From contig JAFGSQ010000040.1 in NCBI GenBank assembly GCA_016934535.1, positions 1 through 7,076 of the forward strand: 7,076 nt of DNA, read 5' to 3'. The position numbers were made by a program, and so were the translations under genes. The notes beneath the pieces were generated by a model that saw nothing but the letters and a program-made list of their open reading frames with translations, did not search any database and had not been told where the DNA came from. Below, piece by piece: positions 6,320 through 7,076 of this stretch. The number at the start of each line of letters is the position of its first letter. Position 1 is the stretch's first letter. Source of the stretch: a candidate division WOR-3 bacterium (GTDB lineage: Bacteria; SDB-A).

Positions 6320-7076
6320 TCATCTTTGACAAAACCTTAATATTCTGGCAAAAGCCGATTTGTCCGGGATGTTTTTTTCATCGTAGACATAATTGTCCCC
6401 AAAAGACGCAACCGAGAGAAACACTCCTTCTCCGTACTGACTTGACACAAAATGCCTTTTTGCTGAAAACATTAACAAGTCTTCACATTCGTACAATATG
6501 ACCGCGCCCGACTTTGAGATCTCTGATGAGACCTCAGTCCTCACCTTTTCATTTAATGCAAGAACCGAAACCGTCAGTTCGGAACCCGACAGGCTTAGTG
6601 TAGAAAAAAGTGAAAAAATCTTCACGTAGAATATTAAAATAAAAGCAGTTGTCGCTGATGCTTTACTTTTGAAAAAAACCGAACACAAAGTCATAAGAAA
6701 CAATGAGATAAAACCCGCCACAAATCCTAAAACAATTTTTCCGTCAGTTTCAATTGCATCGAAAGCCCAGCATAATTCGGGAATGTTTTTGAATATTCTT
6801 CCGCTTGAGAACATTATGGGATTTGAAAATACAAACACTTTTCCTTTCCCGAAATTTATTTCATGAAACAGCGGCACTGAAGTCACCCCGGATTCTCCGC
6901 TTTTCCTAAGAGTCAATCCTTTAATGGATAACACGGGTTCCAAGGGAGAAGAAACAAAAATTTTCCGGAATAATCCGGGGTTTGCAAAAGACGTCCAAAC
7001 AGTGTCGCCTTTTCTGATTTCAGCCGTAAAATATCCTGCTGAGCAGGGAGAATCTTCAGATTTTTCAGCCACAGCA
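6320..7076 (-). CDS. Membrane protein of unknown function, possibly DUF4350-like (5' end beyond right edge)
   Basis: The frame is open to the right edge. A GTG at 7072 could be a start, but the sequence there (AEKSEDSPCSAGYF) shows no signal or membrane segment and the frame continues, so I treat the protein as truncated. Counting from that GTG, the stretch FGKGKVFVFSNPIMFSSGRI (about 74-93) followed by NIPELCWAFDAI resembles the 'GkGrv(v)vlsdp-lfsN...dNa.la..l' pattern I associate with DUF4350 and related degenerate glutamine-amidotransferase-like folds in membrane proteins; this is a weak, memory-based match. Two hydrophobic segments follow (about 112-134, KIVLGFVAGFISLFLMTLCSV, and 141-163). 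After them comes a polar C-terminal domain of about 85 residues (SEISKSGAVILYECEDLLMF...FARILRFCQR) that I do not recognise. It lies 20 bp upstream of ndk and is likely co-transcribed with it. No function is assigned. Confidence 0.7.
   Translation of the reverse strand, partial: AVAEKSEDSPCSAGYFTAEIRKGDTVWTSFANPGLFRKIFVSSPLEPVLSIKGLTLRKSGESGVTSVPLFHEINFGKGKVFVFSNPIMFSSGRIFKNIPELCWAFDAIETDGKIVLGFVAGFISLFLMTLCSVFFKSKASATTAFILIFYVKIFSLFSTLSLSGSELTVSVLALNEKVRTEVSSEISKSGAVILYECEDLLMFSAKRHFVSSQYGEGVFLSVASFGDNYVYDEKNIPDKSAFARILRFCQR

Overview
The window looks like a piece of a Gram-negative bacterial chromosome, probably from an uncultivated or candidate-phylum lineage near the Fibrobacterota-Chlorobiota-Bacteroidota side of the tree. 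That placement is inference. It rests on a large outer-membrane beta-barrel protein with a C-terminal phenylalanine, whose N-terminal modules resemble a family I know from Bacteroidota, Gemmatimonadota and candidate divisions, together with sigma-54 regulation. No marker gene here fixes the phylum. Base composition is moderately AT-rich, and the one sizeable intergenic gap is strongly AT-rich. All supported genes lie on the minus strand, so transcription runs from right to left.

From right to left the layout is as follows. (1) The 3' part of a membrane protein of unknown function (6320-7076, cut by the right edge), with a stretch resembling DUF4350-type proteins followed by two membrane segments. 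(2) ndk, nucleoside diphosphate kinase (5856-6299), 20 bp downstream. (3) A protein of about 1047 residues with a signal peptide and beta-barrel character (2713-5856); its GTG start overlaps the ndk TAG stop by one base. (4) After 44 bp, a soluble PAS-containing sensor histidine kinase (1676-2668). (5) After 6 bp, an NtrC-type sigma-54-dependent response regulator (326-1669). (6) A 243-bp AT-rich regulatory gap (83-325). (7) The first 27 codons of a second response regulator (1-82), cut by the left edge.

Genes 1 to 5 are packed tightly enough to be one transcription unit, and I see no convincing intrinsic terminator between them. The kinase and the NtrC-type regulator form an obvious cognate pair. 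The most informative non-coding signal is a textbook -24/-12 sigma-54 promoter (95-110) directly in front of the second response regulator. It is placed so that the predicted transcript starts about two bases before the ATG. The inferred circuit is: cytoplasmic signal, then histidine kinase, then NtrC-type activator, then sigma-54 promoter, then a second response regulator made from a nearly leaderless mRNA. Inverted repeats in the gap lie where enhancer sites for such an activator would be expected. No mobile elements, CRISPR arrays, tRNA or rRNA genes were seen.
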